DNA from: Hyphomicrobiales bacterium
Lineage (GTDB): Bacteria; Pseudomonadota; Alphaproteobacteria; Rhizobiales; Devosiaceae
Reading direction: 5' to 3'
Length of the DNA: 13,250 nt
Assembly (NCBI GenBank): GCA_026989045.1
Contig: JALSJY010000188.1
Location: forward strand, 1-13,250
This document shows positions 6,668 to 13,250 of this stretch, piece by piece. The notes under the pieces were generated by a model. The model did not search any database, was not told the DNA's origin, and saw only the letters and a program-made list of their open reading frames with translations. The position numbers and the translations under genes are program-made. The stretch's first letter is position 1; every line of letters starts with the position of its first letter.

Positions 6668-7291
6668 TTATCCTTTTACAATTCTGCTAACGGCATCTTT
6701 TGCTGCTTTTGCACTTACTTTGGAGCTAAGCTTTGTAACCAGATCAATAACGGTATCTGTTGCAATCTCATCAACATTTAACAAAGCATCTGCTTTGGTT
6801 TTTTGTATGCGAGCCTCAGCAATTGAAAGTTTTTTAGTTAAATCGTCTTCAACTTCACTTCGTTTAACAGCGAGCTCTTCTTTAATTGAGCTGCGAGTTT
6901 CTTCAGCAATTTCGTGAGCTTTTGCTTTAGACTTTGCTAATTCATTCTCATAAGAAGAAATTGCCTGGTCGGTTTTTTGACGCAAGCGTTCTGCCTCTGC
7001 CAAATCACCCTCGATGCGATCTCGTCTTACTTCTAATATTTCACCAATTCTAGGTAGAGCAATCTTTTTCATCAACAAATAAAGCGCACCAAAGGTTAAT
7101 GCTAGCCAAAATAATTGCGCTCCATAAGTGGATTGGTCAAAGGGTGGAAATATACTCTCTTTTGCACCGTCATGTTTAGTTGCAACACCTTCATAAGCCT
7201 TTTGAGCTTGTTCATCTTGCACCTGAGTGCCCTCAGTGACAATCGCTTGTCCTTCTTTGACTATAATAGCGGGGCTAGTATCACTTGCCAT
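6668..7291 (-). CDS. ATP synthase F0 subunit b'
   Basis: The second peripheral-stalk subunit, present as a diverged duplicate of b in alphaproteobacteria, cyanobacteria and plastids. It has 207 residues: a polar N-terminal extension (1-47), the motif IFPPFDQSTYGAQLFWLALTF (47-67) typical of alphaproteobacterial b', one membrane helix (about 58-76), then the stalk segment PRIGEILEVRRDRIEGDLAEAERL and a long charged helix. Similar N-terminal extensions occur in related b' proteins; some of those look like signal sequences, this one does not. AAGGTG lies upstream of the ATG on the minus strand. The gene is separated from atpE by 91 bases holding a strong stem-loop. It is named variously atpG, atpX or atpF2 in databases, so I leave the symbol empty. 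Confidence 0.92.
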   Translation of the reverse strand: MASDTSPAIIVKEGQAIVTEGTQVQDEQAQKAYEGVATKHDGAKESIFPPFDQSTYGAQLFWLALTFGALYLLMKKIALPRIGEILEVRRDRIEGDLAEAERLRQKTDQAISSYENELAKSKAKAHEIAEETRSSIKEELAVKRSEVEDDLTKKLSIAEARIQKTKADALLNVDEIATDTVIDLVTKLSSKVSAKAAKDAVSRIVKG

Positions 7292-7321
7292 TTGCGCACC
7301 TTAAATCTAAATAAATAAATT

Positions 7322-7358
7322 TATCAAAGGCTTTCGCTCATGAGGAAAGCCTTTGATA
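7322..7358 (-). promoter_or_regulatory. strong stem-loop between atpE and the b' gene
   Basis: A perfect 14-bp stem, 7322-7335 with 7345-7358, has a nine-base loop that contains the self-complementary CTCATGAG. In the direction of atp transcription it is followed by an AT-rich run with short U-tracts (AAATTTATTTATTT). It could act as a partial terminator or as a 3' barrier protecting the atpE transcript, either of which would give more c subunit than b'. Confidence 0.7.
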
Positions 7359-7382
7359 TATGATGATTTGTGTTGCTTTTAA

Positions 7383-7610
7383 TTAAACAACAAATAGTAG
7401 CAATAGAGCAACTAAGAGTGAGAAAATACCCAAAGCCTCTGTCACCGCAAAACCAAAAATTAGGTTTGAGAATTGACTTGCTGCTGCTGCAGGGTTGCGC
7501 AATGCACCTGATAGATAGTTACCAAAGATGATGCCAACGCCAACGCCAGCGCCGCCCATGCCGATTGTTGCAATTCCTGCGCCGATGTATTTTGCTGCTT
7601 CTGCTTCCAT
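7383..7610 (-). CDS. atpE: ATP synthase F0 subunit c
   Basis: The proteolipid that forms the rotating ring. Its 75 residues make a two-helix hairpin: helix 1 about 8-34 with the glycine-rich packing motif GMGGAGVGVGIIFG (17-30), the polar loop RNP (38-40) that contacts F1, and helix 2 about 48-75. The proton-carrying carboxylate is E58 in FAVTEALGIF. The residue after it is Ala and the usual sodium-coordinating residues are missing, so a proton-driven ring is inferred. AAGGGAG upstream of the ATG is the best ribosome binding site in the cluster, fitting the many copies needed, although it can fold into a small hairpin. The gene lies between atpB (67-base gap) and b' (91-base gap). Confidence 0.97.
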   Translation of the reverse strand: MEAEAAKYIGAGIATIGMGGAGVGVGIIFGNYLSGALRNPAAAASQFSNLIFGFAVTEALGIFSLLVALLLLFVV

Positions 7611-7615
7611 TTTAT

Positions 7616-7629
7616 ATCTCCCTTGAGAT
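7616..7629 (-). promoter_or_regulatory. hairpin covering the atpE ribosome binding site
   Basis: On the minus strand, ATCTC and GAGAT form a 5-bp stem around the loop AAGG, so the Shine-Dalgarno AAGGGAG is split between loop and stem, ending five bases before the ATG. The AAGG part is exposed in the loop. It is a short stem and may have little effect. Confidence 0.4.
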
Positions 7630-7677
7630 TTGTTAAGTTAAAAATTAAAGTTAGTAGTTGTTAGTGTCGTGAACCTT

Positions 7678-8454
7678 TTAGTGTCCAGGATGAATAGCGT
7701 CATTTAAATAAACGCATGTTAGAATTGTGAAAACGAATGCTTGTAACGCACCAACCAAAAATTCAAGGCCAGTGAGTGCTATTGTCATGCCAAAGGGTAG
7801 AATTGCTCCAAAAATTCCAAATATACCCATTGAGGTAAGTGAGACAACAAAGCCTGCAAAAACCTTCAAAACAATATGACCAGCAAGCATGTTGCCAAAT
7901 AAACGGAGGCTAAGGCTTAGTGGACGTGAAAGGAAAGAGAGAATCTCAATCGGCACAACAATTATAAGAACCACAAGAGGAATTCCTGAGGGGACAAATA
8001 GCTTTAGAAAGCCAAAGCCATTTTTATAAACTCCATATATTATCACCACGCTCATAACTAACAGCGCTAGAGCCACTGTGATTATTAGATGTGAGGCTAC
8101 TGTGAAGAAATATGGGAACATGCCAAGCATGTTGGAAATTAAAATAAAGGTGAATAGTGAAAATACGAATGGGAAAAATTTCATTCCCTCACTGCCTGCC
8201 GAACTTCGAATCATATTCGCGATAAATTCATAACTCATTTCGGAGACAAGCTGTAATTTCGAGGGAACAAGTCCTCGTCCTCGTGTTGATAAGATTAAAT
8301 AGCCAGCTATTAAGCCAACTGTTAAAACCATAAAGAGTGCTGAGTTAGTGAAAGCTAGTGAAAAACCACCTTCCCCTTGTGCATCTGCGCCAATTGTGCC
8401 GAATGAAAAATATTCGACAATCTCAAATTGTTTAATAGGATCAGTACCAGCCAC
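7678..8454 (-). CDS. atpB: ATP synthase F0 subunit a
   Basis: The stationary membrane subunit that forms the two proton half-channels next to the c-ring. The 258-residue protein has about five to six membrane helices and the expected signatures. SRPLSLSLRLFGNMLAGH (176-193) contains R184, the position of the essential Arg (E. coli R210), with N188 and H193 nearby. FLVGALQAFVFTILTCVYLNDA (232-253) is the last helix, with Q238 at the usual position facing the Arg. DPIKQFEI (5-12) near the N terminus is typical of alphaproteobacterial a subunits. It follows atpI by 17 bases and precedes atpE by 67. Nothing appears missing. Confidence 0.97.
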   Translation of the reverse strand: MAGTDPIKQFEIVEYFSFGTIGADAQGEGGFSLAFTNSALFMVLTVGLIAGYLILSTRGRGLVPSKLQLVSEMSYEFIANMIRSSAGSEGMKFFPFVFSLFTFILISNMLGMFPYFFTVASHLIITVALALLVMSVVIIYGVYKNGFGFLKLFVPSGIPLVVLIIVVPIEILSFLSRPLSLSLRLFGNMLAGHIVLKVFAGFVVSLTSMGIFGIFGAILPFGMTIALTGLEFLVGALQAFVFTILTCVYLNDAIHPGH

Positions 8455-8471
8455 TTAAATTCAACCCCTGT

Positions 8472-8852
8472 TTAGTCATCATCATCTATTGGAACCAGTT
8501 TATCTGGATCCGGTTTTGGTGCATTTGCATTCATTTCTTTTGCAGCACGCACCACGTTTAGCATACCTGCAGCAAATCCCATTAGAAACAACACGATCAT
8601 AAATATTGGTCGTGTGTCAAAAATAACATCTATTGCGAACCCCAAAGCTGACCCAACTATTACGGCAGAAACAAATTCTGACACCAATCGAAAAGCCTTG
8701 CCTGAACCCGTCATTTCTCTTTGACGCATTGCTATTGCGGCGGCTTTTCCTAGCCTGTCTTTTTTGGCTCGCTGGATTTTAGAGGCCAGCTTGCCTGTTT
8801 CTGCACGAGAGGTATTTATTTTTGATCGTTTCGATTTATCCGATTCGCTCAA
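8472..8852 (-). CDS. atpI: ATP synthase accessory protein AtpI
   Basis: A 126-residue membrane protein at the head of the F0 cluster, as is usual. A basic N-terminal region (1-52) is followed by two predicted membrane helices: FRLVSEFVSAVIVGSALGFA (54-73) and IFMIVLFLMGFAAGMLNVV (83-101), with D75 between them and R102 after the second. The pattern of a helix, GxxxD, a short turn, a second helix and GxLNVxR is that of the AtpI/ATPase gene 1 family. Members are thought to help assemble the c-ring or to aid Mg uptake for the enzyme; they are not part of the finished complex. The acidic C terminus (PIDDDD) is a common alphaproteobacterial feature. The family is poorly conserved in sequence, so position helps the call. 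Confidence 0.88.
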   Translation of the reverse strand: MSESDKSKRSKINTSRAETGKLASKIQRAKKDRLGKAAAIAMRQREMTGSGKAFRLVSEFVSAVIVGSALGFAIDVIFDTRPIFMIVLFLMGFAAGMLNVVRAAKEMNANAPKPDPDKLVPIDDDD

Positions 8853-8912
8853 TTTAATACCACCCAGATTAGCCTTGTTGCTCTTGGAAGATATGCCCCC
8901 AAAGTCGGTTGC

Positions 8913-8941
8913 ACCATAATGTTAGGTTCTTTCGGTGTCAA
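8913..8941 (-). promoter_or_regulatory. probable sigma70-like promoter of the atp F0 operon
   Basis: Read on the minus strand, a perfect TTGACA (8941-8936) is followed after 17 bases by TATGGT (8918-8913), four of six matches. Transcription would begin near 8906, giving a leader of about 54 bases before atpI. It is the only good match in the 136 bases between smc and atpI. An interrupted inverted repeat surrounds it (8908-8915 with 8934-8937 and 8943-8946). Confidence 0.55.
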
Positions 8942-8988
8942 GCAACTGATTTATATGTTAACCAATTGAAAAATATAGATAAAATAAA

Positions 8989-11900
8989 TTAACTTGCTTC
9001 GGCAACTGCTTGGGCGGTGGTTAGGTCAACTGAAACTAGTTGTGAGACCCCTTGTTCGGCCATTGTTACGCCAAATAAACGATTAGTTCGAGACATGGTA
9101 ATGGGGTTGTGAGTAACCACAAGAAAACGAGTATCTGTTTTTTGTGTCATGCTATCAAGCAGGTCACAAAAACGAGAAACATTTGCATCATCAAGCGGTG
9201 CATCAACCTCATCAAGCACGCAAATTGGAGCTGGATTAGTTAGAAAAACTGCGAAAATCAACGAAAGTGCGGTTAGTGCTTGCTCGCCGCCAGATAAAAG
9301 AGTCATGATTTGTGGTTTTTTACCTGGTGGGCGGGCGATTATTTCAAGGCCAGCTTGTAATGGATCATCGCTTTCAACAAATTTCAACTCGGCTTCACCA
9401 CCGCCAAATAATGAGGTGAATAAAGATTTGAAATGAAAATTCACCTTTTCAAAGGCTTCGTTAAGTCGTGCGCGCCCCTCTTTATTAAGGCTGAAAATCC
9501 CAGAGCGTAATTTTGCAATTGCCTCAATCAGGTCGTCTTTATCCTTGACCATTATTTCAAGTTTTTCTTTAATTTCTTTTGCTTCGCGTTCTGCGCCTAA
9601 ATTTACTCCTCCTAAACGCTCTCGTTCAGCTTTTAAGCGGTTAACTTTTTTCTCAAGTGATTCTTCATCTGGTAAAGGAGCATCTGGTTTAAGATTAGCA
9701 ATTTCCGCCGTTTTTGATGCAGGGCAAGATAGAGTTTCTAGTGTGATTTGTTCAATTTGTTCTCGGTGTGAAATTGAGCTTTTAAGTCGCTCATCTATTC
9801 TAGCTAATTCTTCTCGAGTGCTACTTAATTCATTTGCGGCATTGCGAGCAACTCTATCGGCCTCTTTAAATTGGCTTTGTGCTGATTCTAATCTATCGCA
9901 ATAGGTTTTATAATCTTCACTTGCCGCTTCGATATCTTCATCTAGCGCCTCTCGTTTGGCTGCAAAGCTGTCTGGAGCTTGTTGAATGCTTTCCAGCTGA
10001 TCGCTGATTTCTTTTAAGCGAAGCTCTAAAATATCAAGCTGTGCCTTTGCATTTGTATTTCTTTTATCCCAAATTGATATTTCTGCTTTAATTTGACTAA
10101 GGCGAGAAAGACGTAATTGCGCAGCATTTTCAAACCCGCTTAGGTGAATTTTTGCATTTTGGGATTTTTGGCGTAATTGATCTAAGTTATTTTGTAACTG
10201 GCTGGCCTTTTCAATTGCGCTTGTTTCGTCTGCTTCATTTAGTGTGTTTAGCTTAGCTTTATCTGCTTGGGTCTGTGCTTCTTTGATATTTACCTCTAAT
10301 AGAGATATGGATTCACCTAGAGCAGTTTTTCTTGCGTTGAGATTTGCAAGTGCGTTTTGCGCTAATTCAAGTTCAGCTTGGGCAGAGCTGATTTGTCGTT
10401 GGCTTAAGCGCCAATTTTCTTTCTGCTCTTGTTCAATTTTACGGGTTTTATTTAATTTAAGGGTTAAATCTGCGGATTGCTTTTGTAAAATGGCGTGTTG
10501 TTTTTTTGTTTCTTTTATTTCGCCATCAAGTTCTTTTAATCGGTTGCGCTGACTTAGGCGTTGCGCTGCTGGGGTTGGCGCATCTGCTGCAGCAACAAAG
10601 CCGTCCCAACGCCACAGGTCGCCATTTTTTGTAACGAGTGATTGCCCAGCTTTTAGGCTTTTCATTAAATTTTCCCCATCTTCAAAAGCAACAAGGCCAA
10701 TTTGGTTTAAGCGCCTAGTTAATAGATCAGGCGCTGAGACAAATTTTGTTAGGGGGGTTGAATTTTCTGGTAGGCTTTCATCTTTAGAGCTATCGCCTGA
10801 AAAAGTCCAATATATTGGAGCGCCAATATCTGATGATGCTTCTAAATCTTCGCCAAGCGCTGCGCCAAGTGCTATTTCATATCCCGCTTGCACATTTAAT
10901 TCATCAACAATTGCAGGCCATAGCGAGCCGCCCTCAATATTTAACACTTTTGCTAAAGTCTTAGCTTCACTTTCCTTGGCGCTTAGCTTTGATTCTATTT
11001 TTGCAATATTTGGTCTTAGTTCGTCGATTTGATTTTGAATGTTAGTTAATTGCTCTTCAGCCTTTTGAGTTGCTATTTCTGCCTTTGAAAAATTTTCTTT
11101 TGCGATGCTAAGCTGGTTGCTTTTTTCGCTAACTGCTTGATCTGCCAAAAGTGCGGCCTGTACTTGGCTCATTTCATCATTTATGTCTTTAGCCTGATTT
11201 TCCAATCGCTCTAACCGCTCATGCGCTTCAATTGCAATGCGCTTTGCACTTTCTTTATTAGCTCTTAATTGAGATAATTGGTTGGCCGCCTGATTTGCCT
11301 CTTGTTCTGCTTTAATAAGTAAATTTTCTAATTTTTCTACTTCTTTTTTGGCCTGATCTAGGGCAGTTTTTTGATTTAAGTTTTCTTGCTCTAATGTCTT
11401 TTTTTCATTCTCATATTTACTTTTAAGTTCAACAGATTCGTTGGTTGTTTCACGTTCACGATTTGCATCAGAATTTATTTGTTTTTGACGCTCAATAAGC
11501 TCTTGTTCACGAAAATTGGCTCTTTTAACTTCACTTTCTAGCTGTTCTTTAAGAATTTTTAAACGCTGCAATCTAGCAGAGGCTTTTGCTTCATTTTGTC
11601 GTAATGGCTCAAGTCTGGCATCGATTTCTTTTAAGTTTTTATCTGCCTTTAGCTGCTGGCTGGTTTTGTCTGCTAATTGGTTTATTAGCTGCCCCTGTTT
11701 GGCTTCATTCTCTTTTTGTGCAAAGCGAGCGTTGATCCAGCGGATATGAAAGAGTGTTGCTTCGGCTTTTCTTATATCGCCAGAAATATTGCGATAGCGG
11801 GTTGCAAGTCGTGCTTGTCTTTTTAAGCTTTCAAGCTGGTTTTCAACTTGAGCGAGAACGTCATCTACTCTTTCAAGGTTTTGCTCGGCGGCGCGGAGTT

Positions 11901-12447
11901 TTAATTCGGCCTCGTGACGGCGTGAGTGTAGGCCAGAAATTCCTGCAGCCTCTTCAAGTAATGCTCGGCGTTGAACGGGCTTGGCGGCAATCAGCTCGCC
12001 AATTTGACCTTGACGGACTAAAGCTGGAGATTTTGAGCCAGTTGAAGCATCGGCGAAAAGTAACTGCACATCGCGGGCGCGAACTTCTTTGCCATTTATT
12101 CGATATGAAGAGCCGCTTCCTTTCTCAATTCGTCGAGTAATTTCTAGCTCATCGGCATTGTTGAAATTTGTGGGGGCAGTGCGGTTTGAATTATCAAGCA
12201 CCAAGGTTACTTGAGCGCTATTTCGGCTTGGGCGGGTTTTTGAGCCTGAAAAAATAACATCGTCCATGCCAGAGGCGCGCATGGCTTTATATGAATTTTC
12301 GCCCATTATCCAGCGCAATGCTTCGACCAAGTTTGATTTGCCGCAACCATTTGGCCCAACTACACCAGTTAAGCCATCTTGCATTACTAATTGTGTTTCA
12401 TCACAAAAAGATTTGAAGCCCAAAATTTTAAGGCGTGAAAATTTCAT
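8989..12447 (-). CDS. smc: chromosome segregation protein SMC
   Basis: SMC is the ATPase of the bacterial condensin that, with ScpA and ScpB, compacts and aligns chromosome arms near the origin. At 1152 residues it is full length. The N-terminal head has the Walker A motif GPNGCGKSN (31-39). A long coiled coil (about 165-500) leads to the hinge (about 505-640; LWPAIVDELNVQAGYEIALGAALGEDLEA and LWRWDGFVAAADAPTPAAQ are typical of alphaproteobacterial hinges). The returning coiled coil (about 640-1000) precedes the C-terminal head with the signature LLSGGEQALTALSL (about 1050), Walker B ICVLDEVDAPLDD (about 1072-1084) and a VVTHN switch. GGAGG stands six bases before the ATG. It follows the DsbA-like gene by 24 bases and is probably cotranscribed. 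A hairpin places the start codon in a loop (see findings). scpA and scpB are not in the window. Confidence 0.97.
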   Translation of the reverse strand: MKFSRLKILGFKSFCDETQLVMQDGLTGVVGPNGCGKSNLVEALRWIMGENSYKAMRASGMDDVIFSGSKTRPSRNSAQVTLVLDNSNRTAPTNFNNADELEITRRIEKGSGSSYRINGKEVRARDVQLLFADASTGSKSPALVRQGQIGELIAAKPVQRRALLEEAAGISGLHSRRHEAELKLRAAEQNLERVDDVLAQVENQLESLKRQARLATRYRNISGDIRKAEATLFHIRWINARFAQKENEAKQGQLINQLADKTSQQLKADKNLKEIDARLEPLRQNEAKASARLQRLKILKEQLESEVKRANFREQELIERQKQINSDANRERETTNESVELKSKYENEKKTLEQENLNQKTALDQAKKEVEKLENLLIKAEQEANQAANQLSQLRANKESAKRIAIEAHERLERLENQAKDINDEMSQVQAALLADQAVSEKSNQLSIAKENFSKAEIATQKAEEQLTNIQNQIDELRPNIAKIESKLSAKESEAKTLAKVLNIEGGSLWPAIVDELNVQAGYEIALGAALGEDLEASSDIGAPIYWTFSGDSSKDESLPENSTPLTKFVSAPDLLTRRLNQIGLVAFEDGENLMKSLKAGQSLVTKNGDLWRWDGFVAAADAPTPAAQRLSQRNRLKELDGEIKETKKQHAILQKQSADLTLKLNKTRKIEQEQKENWRLSQRQISSAQAELELAQNALANLNARKTALGESISLLEVNIKEAQTQADKAKLNTLNEADETSAIEKASQLQNNLDQLRQKSQNAKIHLSGFENAAQLRLSRLSQIKAEISIWDKRNTNAKAQLDILELRLKEISDQLESIQQAPDSFAAKREALDEDIEAASEDYKTYCDRLESAQSQFKEADRVARNAANELSSTREELARIDERLKSSISHREQIEQITLETLSCPASKTAEIANLKPDAPLPDEESLEKKVNRLKAERERLGGVNLGAEREAKEIKEKLEIMVKDKDDLIEAIAKLRSGIFSLNKEGRARLNEAFEKVNFHFKSLFTSLFGGGEAELKFVESDDPLQAGLEIIARPPGKKPQIMTLLSGGEQALTALSLIFAVFLTNPAPICVLDEVDAPLDDANVSRFCDLLDSMTQKTDTRFLVVTHNPITMSRTNRLFGVTMAEQGVSQLVSVDLTTAQAVAEAS

Positions 12448-12456
12448 CTCACGCCT
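12431..12456 (-). promoter_or_regulatory. hairpin enclosing the smc start codon
   Basis: In the mRNA, AGGCGTGA (12456-12449) and TCACGCCT (12438-12431) form a perfect 8-bp, GC-rich stem. The ten-base loop holds the ATG of smc, and the stem takes up the last bases of the GGAGG ribosome binding site. This structure could limit translation initiation of smc. No U-run follows, so it is not a normal terminator. Confidence 0.65.
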
Positions 12457-12471
12457 CCAGAAATATTGACG

Positions 12472-13143
12472 TTAGCTAAGTAGAGGGTCAATTGCTGCTG
12501 CCATTGCTTCAAATGGTTGATTTCCTGCCAGTTGTGTTCCATTTATATAAAAACTTGGTGTCCCGTGCATATCAAATTCTTTACTTGCCTGCTCGCGCAG
12601 TCTTTCCATTCCTTCGAAAACTTCCTTGTTTGTCAAGGCTGCATCAAAGCTTTCCTTTGTAAAACCATATTGTTTGGCTATTTCAAGTAAGGCATCACGC
12701 GGTTTGTCAGACTGTGCCCATTGGCTTTGTGTTTTCATATAAGCATCAAGAATAGTATAATAATTATTAGATGAGCTTTCCCCAGCTTTATAAGCAAGCA
12801 TAAACACAACTGCATCAAGAATATTCAACACAAATGGGCGTAAAATAAATTTGATTTTATTAGTGTCGATATAAGCCTCTTTTAGTTGTGGATATGTGTT
12901 GGCATGAAAACTTGCACAAGCAGGACAGGTAGAAGATGCATATTCAATCACTGTTACATTTGAATTTTCATCACCAAGAAAGTGATCGGCAAGTCCATCT
13001 GGAGCCATAAGTTTTTTAACATCATATTTTTTGCCATCACCATCACCTGCAAAGGCTGATGTTGCACCAATGAGTGTGCTAGTGCTGGCAATAAGAGCGG
13101 TGGCAGCTGAATTGGCTAATAATTTACGGCGGGTAATGGTCAT
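12472..13143 (-). CDS. DsbA-family thiol:disulfide oxidoreductase, exported
   Basis: A 223-residue periplasmic thioredoxin-fold protein that likely makes or rearranges disulfide bonds. The N terminus MTITRRKLLANSAATALIAS has a twin Arg (R5, R6) and a long hydrophobic/Ala stretch ending in AFA (30-32), so export by Tat or Sec with cleavage after A32 is plausible. The active site is CPAC (73-76) in YASSTCPACASFH. The helical insert of DsbA proteins (about 105-185) follows, and the cis-proline is P196 in HGTPSFYING (193-202). No DsbD or DsbB partner is seen nearby. CTGGAG precedes the ATG 13143. A DsbA-like gene directly before smc is, as far as I recall, a common alphaproteobacterial order. The natural substrates are unknown; the name DsbA would overstate it, so I leave the symbol empty. 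Confidence 0.9.
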   Translation of the reverse strand: MTITRRKLLANSAATALIASTSTLIGATSAFAGDGDGKKYDVKKLMAPDGLADHFLGDENSNVTVIEYASSTCPACASFHANTYPQLKEAYIDTNKIKFILRPFVLNILDAVVFMLAYKAGESSSNNYYTILDAYMKTQSQWAQSDKPRDALLEIAKQYGFTKESFDAALTNKEVFEGMERLREQASKEFDMHGTPSFYINGTQLAGNQPFEAMAAAIDPLLS

Positions 13144-13189
13144 TTTATACTCCAGTTTTGTTTTTCATTTCTATAATGAATGTTAGGTT

Positions 13190-13219
13190 AGATTGAAACA
13201 AGATTTTTTTAGTCAATCT
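13190..13219. promoter_or_regulatory. inverted repeat in the promoter region of the DsbA-like gene
   Basis: AGATTGA (13190-13196) and TCAATCT (13213-13219) are perfect inverted repeats, 23 bases centre to centre, about 50-75 bases upstream of the gene. On the minus strand the distal arm overlaps TTGACT (13216-13211), a possible -35 element, though the -10 at 17 bases is poor. It may be an operator or chance in AT-rich DNA. Confidence 0.3.
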
Positions 13220-13250
13220 TTTGTTATGTTAAAAAATTATATTTCATTCA

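Noticed and set aside
8972..8985. Possible terminator after smc
   Set aside because: The region is AT-rich but I could not find a GC-containing stem followed by a U-run; only short palindromes such as CAATTG and GTTAAC are present.
11754..12140. 128-codon plus-strand open frame within smc
   Set aside because: It is antisense to the conserved SMC head and coiled coil and has no family resemblance; other long plus-strand frames at 9149-9904, 10244-10552 and 11516-11749 are the same kind of shadow.

Overview
The window looks like an AT-rich alphaproteobacterial chromosome, probably close to the Rhizobiales/Caulobacterales part of the class. Three things support this. The F0 ATP synthase genes form their own cluster (atpI-atpB-atpE-b'-b) with a separate b' subunit. 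An alphaproteobacterial-type SMC follows a DsbA-like gene. The glycine decarboxylase P-protein is split into two subunits. Species cannot be decided from this sequence alone.

Layout. Positions 1-544 (+) hold the 3' part of a DsbD N-terminal-domain-like protein, and 652-1239 (+) a small lipoprotein. The 455-base gap at 1240-1694 holds a long imperfect palindrome (1238-1345), a sigma70-like promoter (1421-1449), a tandem glycine riboswitch (about 1455-1632) and a short hairpin. The riboswitch leads into gcvT-gcvH-gcvPA-gcvPB (1695-6101, +), a tightly packed glycine cleavage operon. A 13-bp-stem terminator (6117-6159) separates it from the convergent minus-strand genes. Reading the minus strand from the right end: a Tat-like DsbA-family thiol oxidoreductase (13143-12472), smc (12447-8989), then, behind its own probable promoter, atpI, atpB, atpE, the b' gene and atpF (8852-6181).

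How it works together. The gcv operon encodes three of the four glycine cleavage components: P as two subunits, H carrying the lipoyl lysine, and T. The L protein (dihydrolipoamide dehydrogenase) is not here. The riboswitch should couple expression to glycine. The atp cluster supplies the membrane rotor and stator of ATP synthase; the F1 genes are elsewhere, as is usual in alphaproteobacteria. The two thiol-redox genes at the window ends belong to different transcription units.

The gene content is ordinary core metabolism, and I see no new multi-gene system, mobile element or CRISPR array. The interesting material is RNA- and DNA-level structure: the long palindrome after the lipoprotein gene, a hairpin holding the smc start codon in its loop, a strong stem-loop between atpE and the b' gene, a hairpin over the atpE ribosome binding site, and a possible pairing between riboswitch aptamer 2 and the gcvT Shine-Dalgarno.
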